Below are positions 9,146-18,018 of a stretch of DNA of 64,000 nt, piece by piece. Location of the stretch: positions 27,761-91,760 of the forward strand of contig JAUYBL010000030.1 of NCBI GenBank assembly GCA_030693065.1, given 5' to 3'. The stretch's first letter is position 1, and the number at the start of each line of letters is the position of its first letter. The notes under the pieces are model-generated. The model ran no database searches. It saw only the letters and a list, made by a program, of their open reading frames with translations, and had not been told where the DNA came from. The translations under genes were made by a program, and so were the position numbers. The DNA is from Methylococcaceae bacterium (GTDB taxonomy: Bacteria; Pseudomonadota; Gammaproteobacteria; Methylococcales; Methylomonadaceae).

Positions 9146-10742
9146 TGGCGCTTGTGAACTTAAACCGTTCGCAATATTTCGATTTCTACAGCTGAGGGGC
9201 ATACCATTTATATATCTGATAGGATTTAATAATGTAGCTTATCCATACAGTCTAACAGTGACCCCTACTGCAACTATCCAGGAAACATATTCCGATAATA
9301 TCAATTTATCTTCTGATAAGAAGCAAAATGCTTTTGTTACAGAATTGAATCCTGGGGTTTCTATTATTAGACAATCAGCACGTTCTATGTTGAATTTTAA
9401 TTATAGAATGCAAAACATATATAATTCTGGTGGTAATTCGGGTTTAAAAACATTCAATCAGCTTCAATATAATTCTCACAGTATTTTTATACCAGATCGG
9501 CTTTTTTTAGATTCACGAAGTTCAATTTCACAACAGAATTTAAATAATAATCGCTTGGCAAACGATAATATATCTGGTGCTGGTAATAGTACAAATGTTT
9601 CAACCTTTGGTTTATCCCCCTATTGGACCCCGCATTTTAGTAATTTCGCCAATGGTAATTTTAGAGCCAACTTTGATACTTTTACTGTAGGCAGTGGAGC
9701 AACAGCCAATCAAAATACAATATCGAGTTCACCTACCCCAATTTCAGATTCTGCAAATTTGAGCGAAGTGGCTCAATTGACAAGCGGTAACTACTTCAAA
9801 AGAATTAATTGGTATTTGTCATTTAATAATTATGACAGTATAAGAAGCCAAGGGGATAATATACAGTTTCAAAACTCTTCGGGGCTAATAAGAACATATA
9901 TCAATAAATATTTTAATGTGTTTGCCCAAGGCGGTTATAGTAATAATACTTTTCAGTCGGTTAATAATAACCAGGGAAATGGTGCTTTTTATACAGTTGG
10001 AGGTCAATGGACGCCAAGTCAGCACTATAGTATTGAGGCTGGCGCGGGTAATAATAGCCATGTCACGGTGAGAATTTCACCAATGCAGCGGTTGAACTGG
10101 GTAACTACTTACCGTGACAATTCTGTAGGCTTAAATACCACCAGTCAAGTAGGTCAAGTAGGTCAAGTAGGTAAGACCTGGGAAACAGCATTGACTTACC
10201 AAACAAGACAGTCAAACTGGTCAATAACTCATAATAATCTTACCACCACATCTCAACAAATTCTTTTACAAGATCAGAATAATCTAACTAATACTCAAAT
10301 TACTGGTCCAATTGTTACTCAACAAACGCCAAGATCTATTAATAATGGTTTTTTATCTAATGAAGTAATTGTTCAAAAAATATGGAATGCTTCAGTATCG
10401 TATATAACTGGTAAAAGTACGGTATCTACCAATGCATATAGTCGGGATAGCGTATATCAAATTAGTGGCAACAAACAAAAAGCAACAGGCTTAAATGCAA
10501 CATGGAATTGGAAGTTTGCTAGTCAAACCAGTGCATATTTGAGACCACAATGGCAACAAACTGAATATGGAAATACTAGTAATAAGGATCAATATTACGA
10601 TATTTCGGTTGGTCTAACTCGTTCTATTACTCCTCAAATGAACGGTAGATTAGAAATTAGACATTCAGATCAAAGTTCTGATATTGAAACTAATAATTAT
10701 CAAGAAAATCGTGCCACAGCTAGTTTATTTATGAGATTTTAA
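9135..10742 (+). CDS. XrtA-associated outer-membrane beta-barrel protein (TIGR03016-like)
   Basis: About 535 residues. I chose ATG 9135, which overlaps the kinase gene by 11 bases; further in-frame starts at 9108 and 9120 lie deeper inside the kinase gene. From 9135 the N-terminus reads as a signal sequence with a hydrophobic core (FIYLIGFNNVAYP). The mature part is rich in Asn, Ser, Gln and Tyr and alternates polar and aromatic residues, ending in Phe (RATASLFMRF), typical of outer-membrane barrels. Its place between the tyrosine kinase and the AAA ATPase matches a surface barrel family seen in exosortase A loci. A VGQ unit is repeated three times in a row at 10146-10172. Function in the pathway is unknown. 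Confidence 0.75.
   Translation: MRTDGACELKPFAIFRFLQLRGIPFIYLIGFNNVAYPYSLTVTPTATIQETYSDNINLSSDKKQNAFVTELNPGVSIIRQSARSMLNFNYRMQNIYNSGGNSGLKTFNQLQYNSHSIFIPDRLFLDSRSSISQQNLNNNRLANDNISGAGNSTNVSTFGLSPYWTPHFSNFANGNFRANFDTFTVGSGATANQNTISSSPTPISDSANLSEVAQLTSGNYFKRINWYLSFNNYDSIRSQGDNIQFQNSSGLIRTYINKYFNVFAQGGYSNNTFQSVNNNQGNGAFYTVGGQWTPSQHYSIEAGAGNNSHVTVRISPMQRLNWVTTYRDNSVGLNTTSQVGQVGQVGKTWETALTYQTRQSNWSITHNNLTTTSQQILLQDQNNLTNTQITGPIVTQQTPRSINNGFLSNEVIVQKIWNASVSYITGKSTVSTNAYSRDSVYQISGNKQKATGLNATWNWKFASQTSAYLRPQWQQTEYGNTSNKDQYYDISVGLTRSITPQMNGRLEIRHSDQSSDIETNNYQENRATASLFMRF
10146..10172 (+). repeat. Three tandem 9-bp units in the beta-barrel gene
   Basis: The unit CAAGTAGGT occurs three times in tandem, encoding QVG repeats in the predicted barrel. 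Frame is kept whatever the copy number, so it would only change loop length. Confidence 0.8.
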
Positions 10743-10744
10743 TT

Positions 10745-11770
10745 ATGTACGATGGTTTTTATAATTTAAGTAAAAAGCCTTTTCAATTATCTGCTGATAC
10801 AGAATTCTTTTTTAACAGTGCTGTACATAGAAGAGCATTAGCATATATGCGTTATGGCTTGACGCAGGGTGAAGGTTTTGTTGTTGTAACTGGTAAACCT
10901 GGTACCGGTAAAACTATGCTAGTCAAAGAGCTAGTTAAAAGTTTAGATAATGACAATATTGCTATAGGGATAATGGTTTCATCCCAGGTTGGTGCTGATG
11001 ATTTATTGAAGATTATTTCAGCTACTTTTGGTTTACCTTATGACGGCGAGGATAAATCAACGCTGTTGACTAGGATTCAACGTTTCTTCATTCAGCAAGC
11101 CAGGGACGGTAAAAGAGTATTGATGATTGTCGATGAAGCGCAAAACCTTCCTAAGGATTCATTGGAAGAGTTGCGTATGTTGACCAACTTTGAACTCTCC
11201 GGCAAGGCGCTGTTTCAAATATTCTTAATAGGACAGCCCGAATTGGGTGAAACGTTGTTTCTACCCGAATTAGAACAATTGCGGCAGCGTATTGTTGCAA
11301 CTTATCAGTTAAAGCCACTAAGTGAAGAAGAAACCAAAAGCTATATTTTATTTCGATTGGAAAAAGCAGGTTGGAATAAAACCCCTGAATTCGAAGATGA
11401 TATATTTGCGGTAATTTGCTCTTACACGCAAGGAATTCCTCGAAGAATAAACACCTTATGCGATAGGGTGTTGCTATTTGGTTATCTTGAAGAGTTAGCT
11501 GTTATCGGTTTGGCAGCTGTCAATAAAGTGATAGCAGAAATCGAGGAAGAATCATCAGTTGTAACAGATGAATTTCATGATCTAGTTTCAGCGTCAACAT
11601 CACTGGCAATTAATGCTGATGGCACATTAATTGAACGAATTCAGGCGCTAGAAAAAGTGGTTTCATCTTTGCAGACCACGCTTAATAAGGAACGAACATT
11701 GTTACGTAAAGCTATTTTGATTCAACTAGACATGGATCACGTATATGACAATGAAGCAGGACAAGAATAG
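10745..11770 (+). CDS. XrtA-associated ExeA/GspA-like AAA ATPase
   Basis: A 341-residue AAA ATPase that begins YDGFYNLSKKPFQLSADTEFFF, the usual opening of ExeA/GspA-like proteins. Walker A GKPGTGKTML (about residue 51) and Walker B VLMIVDEAQNL (about 128) are clear, and GIPRRINTLCDRVLLFG is the sensor-2 region. A dedicated subfamily of this ATPase occurs in exosortase A loci; its substrate is unknown, possibly outer-membrane assembly by analogy with GspA. Only 2 bases separate it from the barrel gene before it. The C-terminal 70 residues form a predicted coiled coil and depart from the ATPase fold. Confidence 0.85.
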   Translation: MYDGFYNLSKKPFQLSADTEFFFNSAVHRRALAYMRYGLTQGEGFVVVTGKPGTGKTMLVKELVKSLDNDNIAIGIMVSSQVGADDLLKIISATFGLPYDGEDKSTLLTRIQRFFIQQARDGKRVLMIVDEAQNLPKDSLEELRMLTNFELSGKALFQIFLIGQPELGETLFLPELEQLRQRIVATYQLKPLSEEETKSYILFRLEKAGWNKTPEFEDDIFAVICSYTQGIPRRINTLCDRVLLFGYLEELAVIGLAAVNKVIAEIEEESSVVTDEFHDLVSASTSLAINADGTLIERIQALEKVVSSLQTTLNKERTLLRKAILIQLDMDHVYDNEAGQE

Positions 11771-11779
11771 GACTGTTGG

Positions 11780-12898
11780 ATGAATAAGAAAACTCTGGTA
11801 TGTGTGGTAGGTGCGCGGCCTAATTTTATGAAAATGGCACCTATTATTAAGCAGCTGAATTGCCTAAAGGAAACTATTTCGGTCTATTTGGTTCATACCG
11901 GCCAACATTATGATCAGGCAATGAAGGCCTCGTTTTTTGAGCAACTTGGTATTCCTGAGCCTGATGTTGATTTGGGCGTCGGATCTGGATCCCATAGTAA
12001 CCAGACAGCCAATATTATGTTGCGCTTTGAACCCGTTCTTGATGCTGTCAAACCTTGTGCGGTTCTTGTCGTCGGTGATGTCAACTCAACCATTGCTTGC
12101 AGTTTAGTGGCAGTCAAAAAGCAAATTCCTATTATTCATGTTGAAGCAGGCTTGCGTAGTGGTGATAGAACCATGCCTGAAGAAATCAATCGTATATTAA
12201 CCGATCAGATTTCAGACAGTTTGTTTACGACTGAACGTAGCGCAGAAGTAAACTTGAATAATGAAGGTATAGATAGTAAGCGTATCCATTTCGCTGGCAA
12301 TGTGATGATTGATACCTTGTTAGCTAACTTACAACTGGCTAGCCCTTTTGCTGAGACATTGAAAGATTATTGTAATTCTGAAACGATTAAAGAAGGTGGG
12401 TATGCATTGTTGACTATGCACAGGCCTTCTAATGTTGATGATCCAGAAACGCTGACAAGATTATTACATGTTATTGTTGATATTAGTGAGCAGTTACCTG
12501 TCATTTTTCCGGTACATCCAAGAACACTTAATAGAATTGAGCAAACGGGGCTATCAACGCTTATAGCTTCAGGCAATATCATTTGTCTGCCGCCAGTCGG
12601 ATATTTGCAAATCTTAGGTTTGATGAAATCGGCAAAAATGGTTCTTACGGATTCAGGCGGTTTACAGGAAGAAACTACTGCTTTAGGTGTGCCCTGCGTT
12701 ACATTACGTGACAATACCGAGCGACCAATTACTGTTGAACAAGGCACCAACACAATAGTTGGCTCTGATGCCAATAAAATACGCGCATGTGTCGATGATA
12801 TTTTGATCACTGGTGGTAAGACAGGTCGTATTCCTCAATATTGGGATGGTAAAGCTGCCGAACGCATTGTTGAAAACATAAAGTCCCTTTATTTTTAA
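11780..12898 (+). CDS. wecB: UDP-N-acetylglucosamine 2-epimerase, non-hydrolysing
   Basis: A 372-residue protein with the WecB pattern: VGARPNFMKMAPI at the N-terminus, HTGQHYD, the VEAGLRSGDRTMPEEINR signature, MHRPSNVDD, and LTDSGGLQEETTALGVPCVTLRDNTERP near the C-terminus. It converts UDP-GlcNAc to UDP-ManNAc in the cytosol. With the C6 dehydrogenase at 4613 this could yield UDP-ManNAc uronate, a known two-step route in other capsules, though the order of use here is inferred. It sits 9 bases after the ATPase gene. Confidence 0.93.
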   Translation: MNKKTLVCVVGARPNFMKMAPIIKQLNCLKETISVYLVHTGQHYDQAMKASFFEQLGIPEPDVDLGVGSGSHSNQTANIMLRFEPVLDAVKPCAVLVVGDVNSTIACSLVAVKKQIPIIHVEAGLRSGDRTMPEEINRILTDQISDSLFTTERSAEVNLNNEGIDSKRIHFAGNVMIDTLLANLQLASPFAETLKDYCNSETIKEGGYALLTMHRPSNVDDPETLTRLLHVIVDISEQLPVIFPVHPRTLNRIEQTGLSTLIASGNIICLPPVGYLQILGLMKSAKMVLTDSGGLQEETTALGVPCVTLRDNTERPITVEQGTNTIVGSDANKIRACVDDILITGGKTGRIPQYWDGKAAERIVENIKSLYF

Positions 12899-12907
12899 AT
12901 TACCTGC

Positions 12908-13768
12908 ATGACTAATTCCATTTGTAAATCAGAACGAGGGCTTATAAACGCCCTTACCGTCGATGTTGAAGATTATTTTCAAGTATCTGCATTCGAACCT
13001 TATATAGATAAAAAAGAGTGGGACAATCTTCCTCATCGTGTGTTGGAAAATACACTAAGGGTACTCGATCTTTTTGAAGAACGAGGCGTAAAAGCGACTT
13101 TTTTTACCTTAGGTTGGGTCGCGGAGCGTTATCCACAGCTGATCCACCGTATTGTTAATGATGGACATGAATTAGCTTGTCATGGTTACGAACATATCCG
13201 TGTGACTGAGCAAACGCCTGATCAATTTCGTAGCGACGTCAGCAAAACAAAAAGCATTTTAGAAGAGCTTAGCGGAAGCGAAGTTAAAGGTTACCGAGCA
13301 GCCAGTTATTCCATTGGGGCAAAAAACTTATGGGCCTTAGATGTCTTAAAAGAATTGGGTTTCCAATATAGCTCAAGTATTTATCCGGTTAAGCATGATT
13401 TATACGGTATGCCGGATGCGCCAAGATTTATTTTTGAACCGATAGCGAATAATTCTTTCAAGGAAATCCCGATAACGACAGTTAGGTTTGGCGACAAAAA
13501 CATACCTTGCGGTGGCGGTGGTTTTTTCAGGTTTTATCCTTACGCCTTTTCGAAGTGGGCATTCAGACACGTCAATAATAAAGAACAACAGTCGGGTATT
13601 TTTTATTTTCATCCTTGGGAAATTGATCCTGAGCAGCCACGTCAGCCTGGCTTGAGTCTGAAAGCCAAGACCCGACATTATCTTAATCTTCATAAGATGG
13701 AAAGCAGAATCAACCAGTTACTAACTGATTTTAATTGGGACACTATGGAAAATGTGTTTTTGAAATAA
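12908..13768 (+). CDS. Polysaccharide deacetylase, XrtA-associated (DUF3473)
   Basis: A 286-residue NodB-type deacetylase. The start of the domain reads ALTVDVEDYFQVSAFEP, the metal-binding pattern appears as HELACHGYEHIRV, and GYRAASYSIG gives the second catalytic motif. The C-terminal FYFHPWEIDPEQPRQPG segment corresponds to the DUF3473 extension of exosortase A-linked deacetylases. It would remove N-acetyl groups from the exopolysaccharide or an intermediate. No signal peptide is visible, suggesting cytosolic action or a non-standard route. It is 9 bases after wecB. Confidence 0.88.
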   Translation: MTNSICKSERGLINALTVDVEDYFQVSAFEPYIDKKEWDNLPHRVLENTLRVLDLFEERGVKATFFTLGWVAERYPQLIHRIVNDGHELACHGYEHIRVTEQTPDQFRSDVSKTKSILEELSGSEVKGYRAASYSIGAKNLWALDVLKELGFQYSSSIYPVKHDLYGMPDAPRFIFEPIANNSFKEIPITTVRFGDKNIPCGGGGFFRFYPYAFSKWAFRHVNNKEQQSGIFYFHPWEIDPEQPRQPGLSLKAKTRHYLNLHKMESRINQLLTDFNWDTMENVFLK

Positions 13769-13810
13769 TTCCGCAGTTCCAGTCAACGAGTATAAGCAGG
13801 TTAAATAAAC

Positions 13811-14830
13811 ATGATTAAAACATTGGACGCTGCCGATTATCAGCGCTGGGATAATTACGTCAGTACCAAACCCGAAGCCACTTTTTTTCACCAAGCAGGC
13901 TGGAAAGAAGTTATCGAAAAATCTTTTGGTCATAACACCTATTATCTTTATGCTGAGAAAGAAGGCAAGATTACTGGTATTTTCCCTTTAGTGCATATCA
14001 ATAGTCTGCTGTTTGGCAATACGCTGGTTTCGAACGCTTTTTGCGTTTATGGCGGTATTGTCGCCGATGATGAGCAAATTTATTCAGAGTTAGACTCATA
14101 CGCTTGTCAGTTAGCTAAGCAATTGGGTGTCGATTGCTTAGAAGTGCGCAATAGAGCGCGCAAGTCGCCTGACCGACCTTTCAAAGATCTCTACGTCACG
14201 TTTAGAAAAGAACTCGACTCGGATGTGGAAAAAAATCTCCTGGCCATTCCCCGTAAACAAAGGGCTATGGTTAGGAAAGGCATTGACGCCGGCCTTGTCA
14301 GCGTCATCGATGGTAATGTTGATAGACTTCATCTGGCCTATTCCGAGAGCGTTAGAAACTTAGGTACACCGGTATTTTCAAAAAAATATTTTCAGACACT
14401 CAAAGATGTGTTCGCTGAGCAATGCGAAATATTAACGGTTGAGCGTGATGGGCAAATTATCGCCAGTGTGATGAACTTCTACTTTAGGGATGAAGTGTTG
14501 CCTTATTACGGTGGCGGCACTAGTTTGGCGCGCGACGTTAAAGGGAACGATTTTATGTACTGGGAAGTAATGCGCCGAGCTACGGAAAAAGGTGTGAAAA
14601 TATTTGATTATGGCCGCAGTAAAATAGGAACCGGTTCTTATAGTTTCAAGAAAAATTGGGGCTTTAATCCGGAGCCGCTTTTTTACGAATTTCATCTGGT
14701 TAAGTCCGATTCTTTGCCTGACATCAATCCGCTTAATCCAAAATATCAATTATTTATAGCCGCTTGGAAACGATTGCCGCTGTTTGCGAGTCAATTATTG
14801 GGCCCAATTTTATCTAAAGACTTAGGCTAA
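13811..14830 (+). CDS. FemAB-like protein, XrtA/PEP-CTERM-associated
   Basis: A 339-residue member of the FemAB/GNAT-like superfamily. Recognisable parts are the N-terminal WDNYVSTKPEATFFHQAGWKEVIEKSFGH, the ARKSPDRPF and IPRKQRAMVRKG stretches, and the C-terminal FDYGRSKIGTGSYSFKKNWGF motif of the group. Related proteins transfer amino acids from aminoacyl-tRNA onto cell wall precursors; here the acceptor is more likely a sugar of the exopolysaccharide, which is inference. It lies between the deacetylase and a glycosyltransferase, as in other such loci. Confidence 0.85.
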   Translation: MIKTLDAADYQRWDNYVSTKPEATFFHQAGWKEVIEKSFGHNTYYLYAEKEGKITGIFPLVHINSLLFGNTLVSNAFCVYGGIVADDEQIYSELDSYACQLAKQLGVDCLEVRNRARKSPDRPFKDLYVTFRKELDSDVEKNLLAIPRKQRAMVRKGIDAGLVSVIDGNVDRLHLAYSESVRNLGTPVFSKKYFQTLKDVFAEQCEILTVERDGQIIASVMNFYFRDEVLPYYGGGTSLARDVKGNDFMYWEVMRRATEKGVKIFDYGRSKIGTGSYSFKKNWGFNPEPLFYEFHLVKSDSLPDINPLNPKYQLFIAAWKRLPLFASQLLGPILSKDLG

Positions 14831-14887
14831 ACTCTATCAAAGCCCAGCGTATGGGCTAGTCTCAAGTAACTAACAGTCCAGGCTCAT

Positions 14888-16078
14888 ATGGAAAACCTGC
14901 TTTTTCTTGTTCACAGAATTCCGTATCCCCCTAATAAAGGCGACAAGATACGTTCGTATCATTTGCTAAAACGGCTAGCGAAACATTATCAAGTCCATTT
15001 AGGTACTTATATTGATGATCCTGCTGATTTGCAGCACATTGATAAAGTTAATGCTATTTGCGTGAAAACTAATTATGTGGAGTTGACGCCGTGGCAGGCC
15101 AAAATAAAAAGCCTGAGCGGTTTGTTGAGTGGGCTGGCATTAAGTCTTCCTTACTACAACAATCAATCCATGCAGACTTGGGTTGACCAGAGCATTAACC
15201 AAAACCACATTAAAAAAGTACTGATATTTTCTTCGGTAATGGCGCAATTTATCAATGACAGTCACGATGTTGAGATGATTGTCGATTTTGTCGATGTCGA
15301 TTCTGACAAGTGGCGGCAATACGCGAACAAAAAGTCAGGGCTGGCAAAATGGATTTATCAGCGTGAATCTGAATATTTGTTGAAATATGAACGCGTAATA
15401 GCCGCCAAAGCCAAAGCCAGTCTTTTTGTTTCTGAACAAGAAGCTCTGTTATTTAAACAACTGGCTCCTGAATCCGATTCCAAAATAACGCATATCAACA
15501 ATGGCGTTGATACCAATTATTTTTCTCCTGAACATGAGTTAGCTTCCCCCTTCCATGCTGATGAAACAGCGCTTGTATTCACAGGGGCGATGGATTATTG
15601 GGCAAATGTCGATGCTGTAGTCTGGTTTGCCACTGACGTTTTCCCAAGCATTCTTAATAATTACCCAACTGCAAAATTTTATATCGTTGGCTCCAGACCC
15701 AGTAAAGAAGTTCAGGCTCTCGCCAAACTGAATAATATTGTCGTAACCGGAGCTGTAGACGATGTCAGACCTTATATCGCCCATGCTAAATTGGTTGTTG
15801 CTCCTTTAAGAATTGCCCGCGGCATTCAAAATAAAGTGTTGGAAGCCATGGCAATGGGTAAATATGTAGCCGCTACATCAGCGGCGATGGAAGGCATTGT
15901 TGGCGAAGAACCGATTGATGTTTCGATTAACGATGCAGCAGACGCAATGGCAAATCAAATAGTTGAATGGCTAAAGTTAAATCCCCAGGCGCCAGTATCA
16001 TTAACCAATCGTATTTTTGTACAGCTTAAATTTAGCTGGGAACAGAATCTAAGCCAGCTTTTAGCATTGTTGCAATAA
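14888..16078 (+). CDS. XrtA-associated glycosyltransferase (TIGR03087-like, GT4 fold)
   Basis: A 396-residue GT-B glycosyltransferase. It begins LFLVHRIPYPPNKGDKIRSYHLLKRLAKHYQVHLGTY, the recognisable opening of the exosortase A sugar-transferase family, and has a C-terminal nucleotide-sugar domain with GAVDDVRPYIAHAKLVVAPLRIARGIQNKVLEAMAMG, the E-x7-E-like motif region. It would add a sugar to a lipid-linked repeat unit at the inner membrane. It is followed by the amidotransferase gene after only 47 bases, where an exosortase gene often stands in comparable loci; none is present. Confidence 0.85.
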   Translation: MENLLFLVHRIPYPPNKGDKIRSYHLLKRLAKHYQVHLGTYIDDPADLQHIDKVNAICVKTNYVELTPWQAKIKSLSGLLSGLALSLPYYNNQSMQTWVDQSINQNHIKKVLIFSSVMAQFINDSHDVEMIVDFVDVDSDKWRQYANKKSGLAKWIYQRESEYLLKYERVIAAKAKASLFVSEQEALLFKQLAPESDSKITHINNGVDTNYFSPEHELASPFHADETALVFTGAMDYWANVDAVVWFATDVFPSILNNYPTAKFYIVGSRPSKEVQALAKLNNIVVTGAVDDVRPYIAHAKLVVAPLRIARGIQNKVLEAMAMGKYVAATSAAMEGIVGEEPIDVSINDAADAMANQIVEWLKLNPQAPVSLTNRIFVQLKFSWEQNLSQLLALLQ

Positions 16079-16125
16079 AGCTGCTATTTAAGGCAAACCT
16101 AACTTATTAACTTTGGAATAAAACC

Positions 16126-18018
16126 ATGTGTGGAATCGTCGGCATTTTTGATCTCAAAGAAAAACGAGAAATCAATCGGGACTTACTCTCGCGGATGAAT
16201 GAAACCCAGTTTCACCGTGGCCCCGATGAAGGTGGGCTGCATGTAGAACCAGGCTTAGGGTTTGGGCATAGACGGCTATCGATTATCGATTTATCCAGCG
16301 GCCAACAACCGATGATCAGCCGGGATAAAAATGCCGTATTGACGTTTAACGGTGAGATCTACAACTTTTTGGAGTTAAGACAAGAGTTAGAAGATTTAGG
16401 CTATCGCTTTGAATCCCATTGCGATACCGAGGTGATTCTCTATGGTTGGCAAGCCTGGGGCGAGGGCTGTGTTGATCGTTTGCGGGGCATGTTTGCCTTT
16501 GCTGTTTGGGATCGTGATCTGCAAACCTTATTCCTAGCTCGTGACCGACTGGGTGTAAAACCGCTTTATTACGCCGAGCTGGCCAACGGCCAATTTATTT
16601 TTGGTTCCGAGTTAAAGTCCCTTAAAGAGCATCCCGACTTGCCGCGTAACTTAGATCCGACAGCAATTGAAGACTATTTTGGTTTTGGTTACGTGCCGGA
16701 TCCCAAGACCATCTATAAAAATGTTTATAAATTGGAGCCGGGATATTGTTTAACCATTAAACATGGCGCCAAAAGTTACCAGCCCAGGCAATATTGGGAT
16801 GTGCATTTTGCCCCCCAAGCGCAGCAGGACGAACGTGCGGTCGCCGATGAGTTGATTGAACGGCTGCGCGAGGCGGTAAAAATCCGCATGGTCGCTGATG
16901 TGCCATTAGGCGCGTTCTTATCCGGCGGGGTTGATTCCAGCGCGGTTGTTGCTTTAATGGCTGGTTTATCACTGGACCCGGTTAATACCTGTTCAATTTC
17001 TTTTGGTGATCCCGCGTTTAATGAATCTGAATTTGCCGCCAAAGTCGCTGATCGCTACCACACCGCACATCGTGTTGAACAAGTCGATCCAGAGGATTTT
17101 AGCCTGATCGACCAGTTGGCCGGGCTTTACGATGAACCCTATGCTGACAGTTCGGCCTTGCCTACCTATCGGGTATGCGAAATGGCCAAGAAACAAGTTA
17201 CCGTAGTGCTTTCCGGCGATGGTGGTGATGAAAATTTAGCCGGTTACCGTCGATATCGTTGGCATACCTATGAAGAACAAATGCGCTCATGGCTACCGGA
17301 CAGCATTCGCAAACCGGTGTTTGGCCTGTTGGGGCGGGTTTATCCGAAAGCCGATTGGGCACCGAAAATTTTCCGCGCCAAATCCACTTTTGAATCGATT
17401 GCCCGTGATTCTCTGGAAGGCTACTTCCACAGTGTTTCGGTATTGTCGAATGAATTGCGCAACAATTTGTTCAGTGATTCATTTAAACAAGAATTGCAGG
17501 GCTACAAAGCCGTCGAAGTCTTCAAAAGATATGCCGAACAGGCACAGACCGATAATCCGTTATCCTTGGTTCAATATCTGGATATTAAAACCTATCTGCC
17601 CGGTGACATCTTAACCAAGGTTGATCGAGCCAGCATGGCGCATGCTTTGGAAGTGAGGGTGCCATTGCTGGATCACAAACTGGTGGAATGGATGGCGACA
17701 TTACAACCGGACGTGAAATTGAAAGGCCGCGAAGGTAAATATATATTCAAAAAAGCGCTGGAAGATTATCTGCCCAATGACATTTTATATCGCCCCAAGA
17801 TGGGCTTTTCCGTGCCCTTGAACGCCTGGTTTAAAGGGCCGTTAAAAGACCGGGTGCGTGAAGCGTTGCTGGGTGAAACGATGGCACGATCAGGTTTGTT
17901 TAATCAGAAATTTTTAGAGCAGATGGTTAATCAACATCAGAGCGGCTTGCGTGATTACAGTGCCGCGATCTGGTCGTTATTGATGTTTGAGGCGTTTTTG
18001 CGAAATGAAGGATTCTAA
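16126..18018 (+). CDS. XrtA-associated glutamine amidotransferase (asparagine synthetase-like)
   Basis: A 630-residue protein with an N-terminal class II glutaminase domain (MCGIVGIFD, Cys2 nucleophile; RGPDEGG) and a C-terminal ATP-pyrophosphatase synthetase domain (PLGAFLSGGVDSSAVVALM; LSGDGGDENLAGYRRY). It is the long AsnB-like form that accompanies exosortase A loci, where it probably amidates a uronic acid of the polymer rather than making asparagine. That fits the dehydrogenase at 4613 that would make the uronic acid. Codon usage turns more GC-rich from here onward compared with the AT-rich first half of the locus. The last 14 bases overlap the next gene. Confidence 0.88.
   Translation: MCGIVGIFDLKEKREINRDLLSRMNETQFHRGPDEGGLHVEPGLGFGHRRLSIIDLSSGQQPMISRDKNAVLTFNGEIYNFLELRQELEDLGYRFESHCDTEVILYGWQAWGEGCVDRLRGMFAFAVWDRDLQTLFLARDRLGVKPLYYAELANGQFIFGSELKSLKEHPDLPRNLDPTAIEDYFGFGYVPDPKTIYKNVYKLEPGYCLTIKHGAKSYQPRQYWDVHFAPQAQQDERAVADELIERLREAVKIRMVADVPLGAFLSGGVDSSAVVALMAGLSLDPVNTCSISFGDPAFNESEFAAKVADRYHTAHRVEQVDPEDFSLIDQLAGLYDEPYADSSALPTYRVCEMAKKQVTVVLSGDGGDENLAGYRRYRWHTYEEQMRSWLPDSIRKPVFGLLGRVYPKADWAPKIFRAKSTFESIARDSLEGYFHSVSVLSNELRNNLFSDSFKQELQGYKAVEVFKRYAEQAQTDNPLSLVQYLDIKTYLPGDILTKVDRASMAHALEVRVPLLDHKLVEWMATLQPDVKLKGREGKYIFKKALEDYLPNDILYRPKMGFSVPLNAWFKGPLKDRVREALLGETMARSGLFNQKFLEQMVNQHQSGLRDYSAAIWSLLMFEAFLRNEGF

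Noticed and set aside
12367..12810. A long minus-strand reading frame of 147 residues
   Set aside because: Antisense shadow of wecB, whose protein pattern is complete on the plus strand.
16079..16125. Exosortase gene between glycosyltransferase and amidotransferase
   Set aside because: The gap has only 47 bases; no exosortase frame in either strand of the locus.
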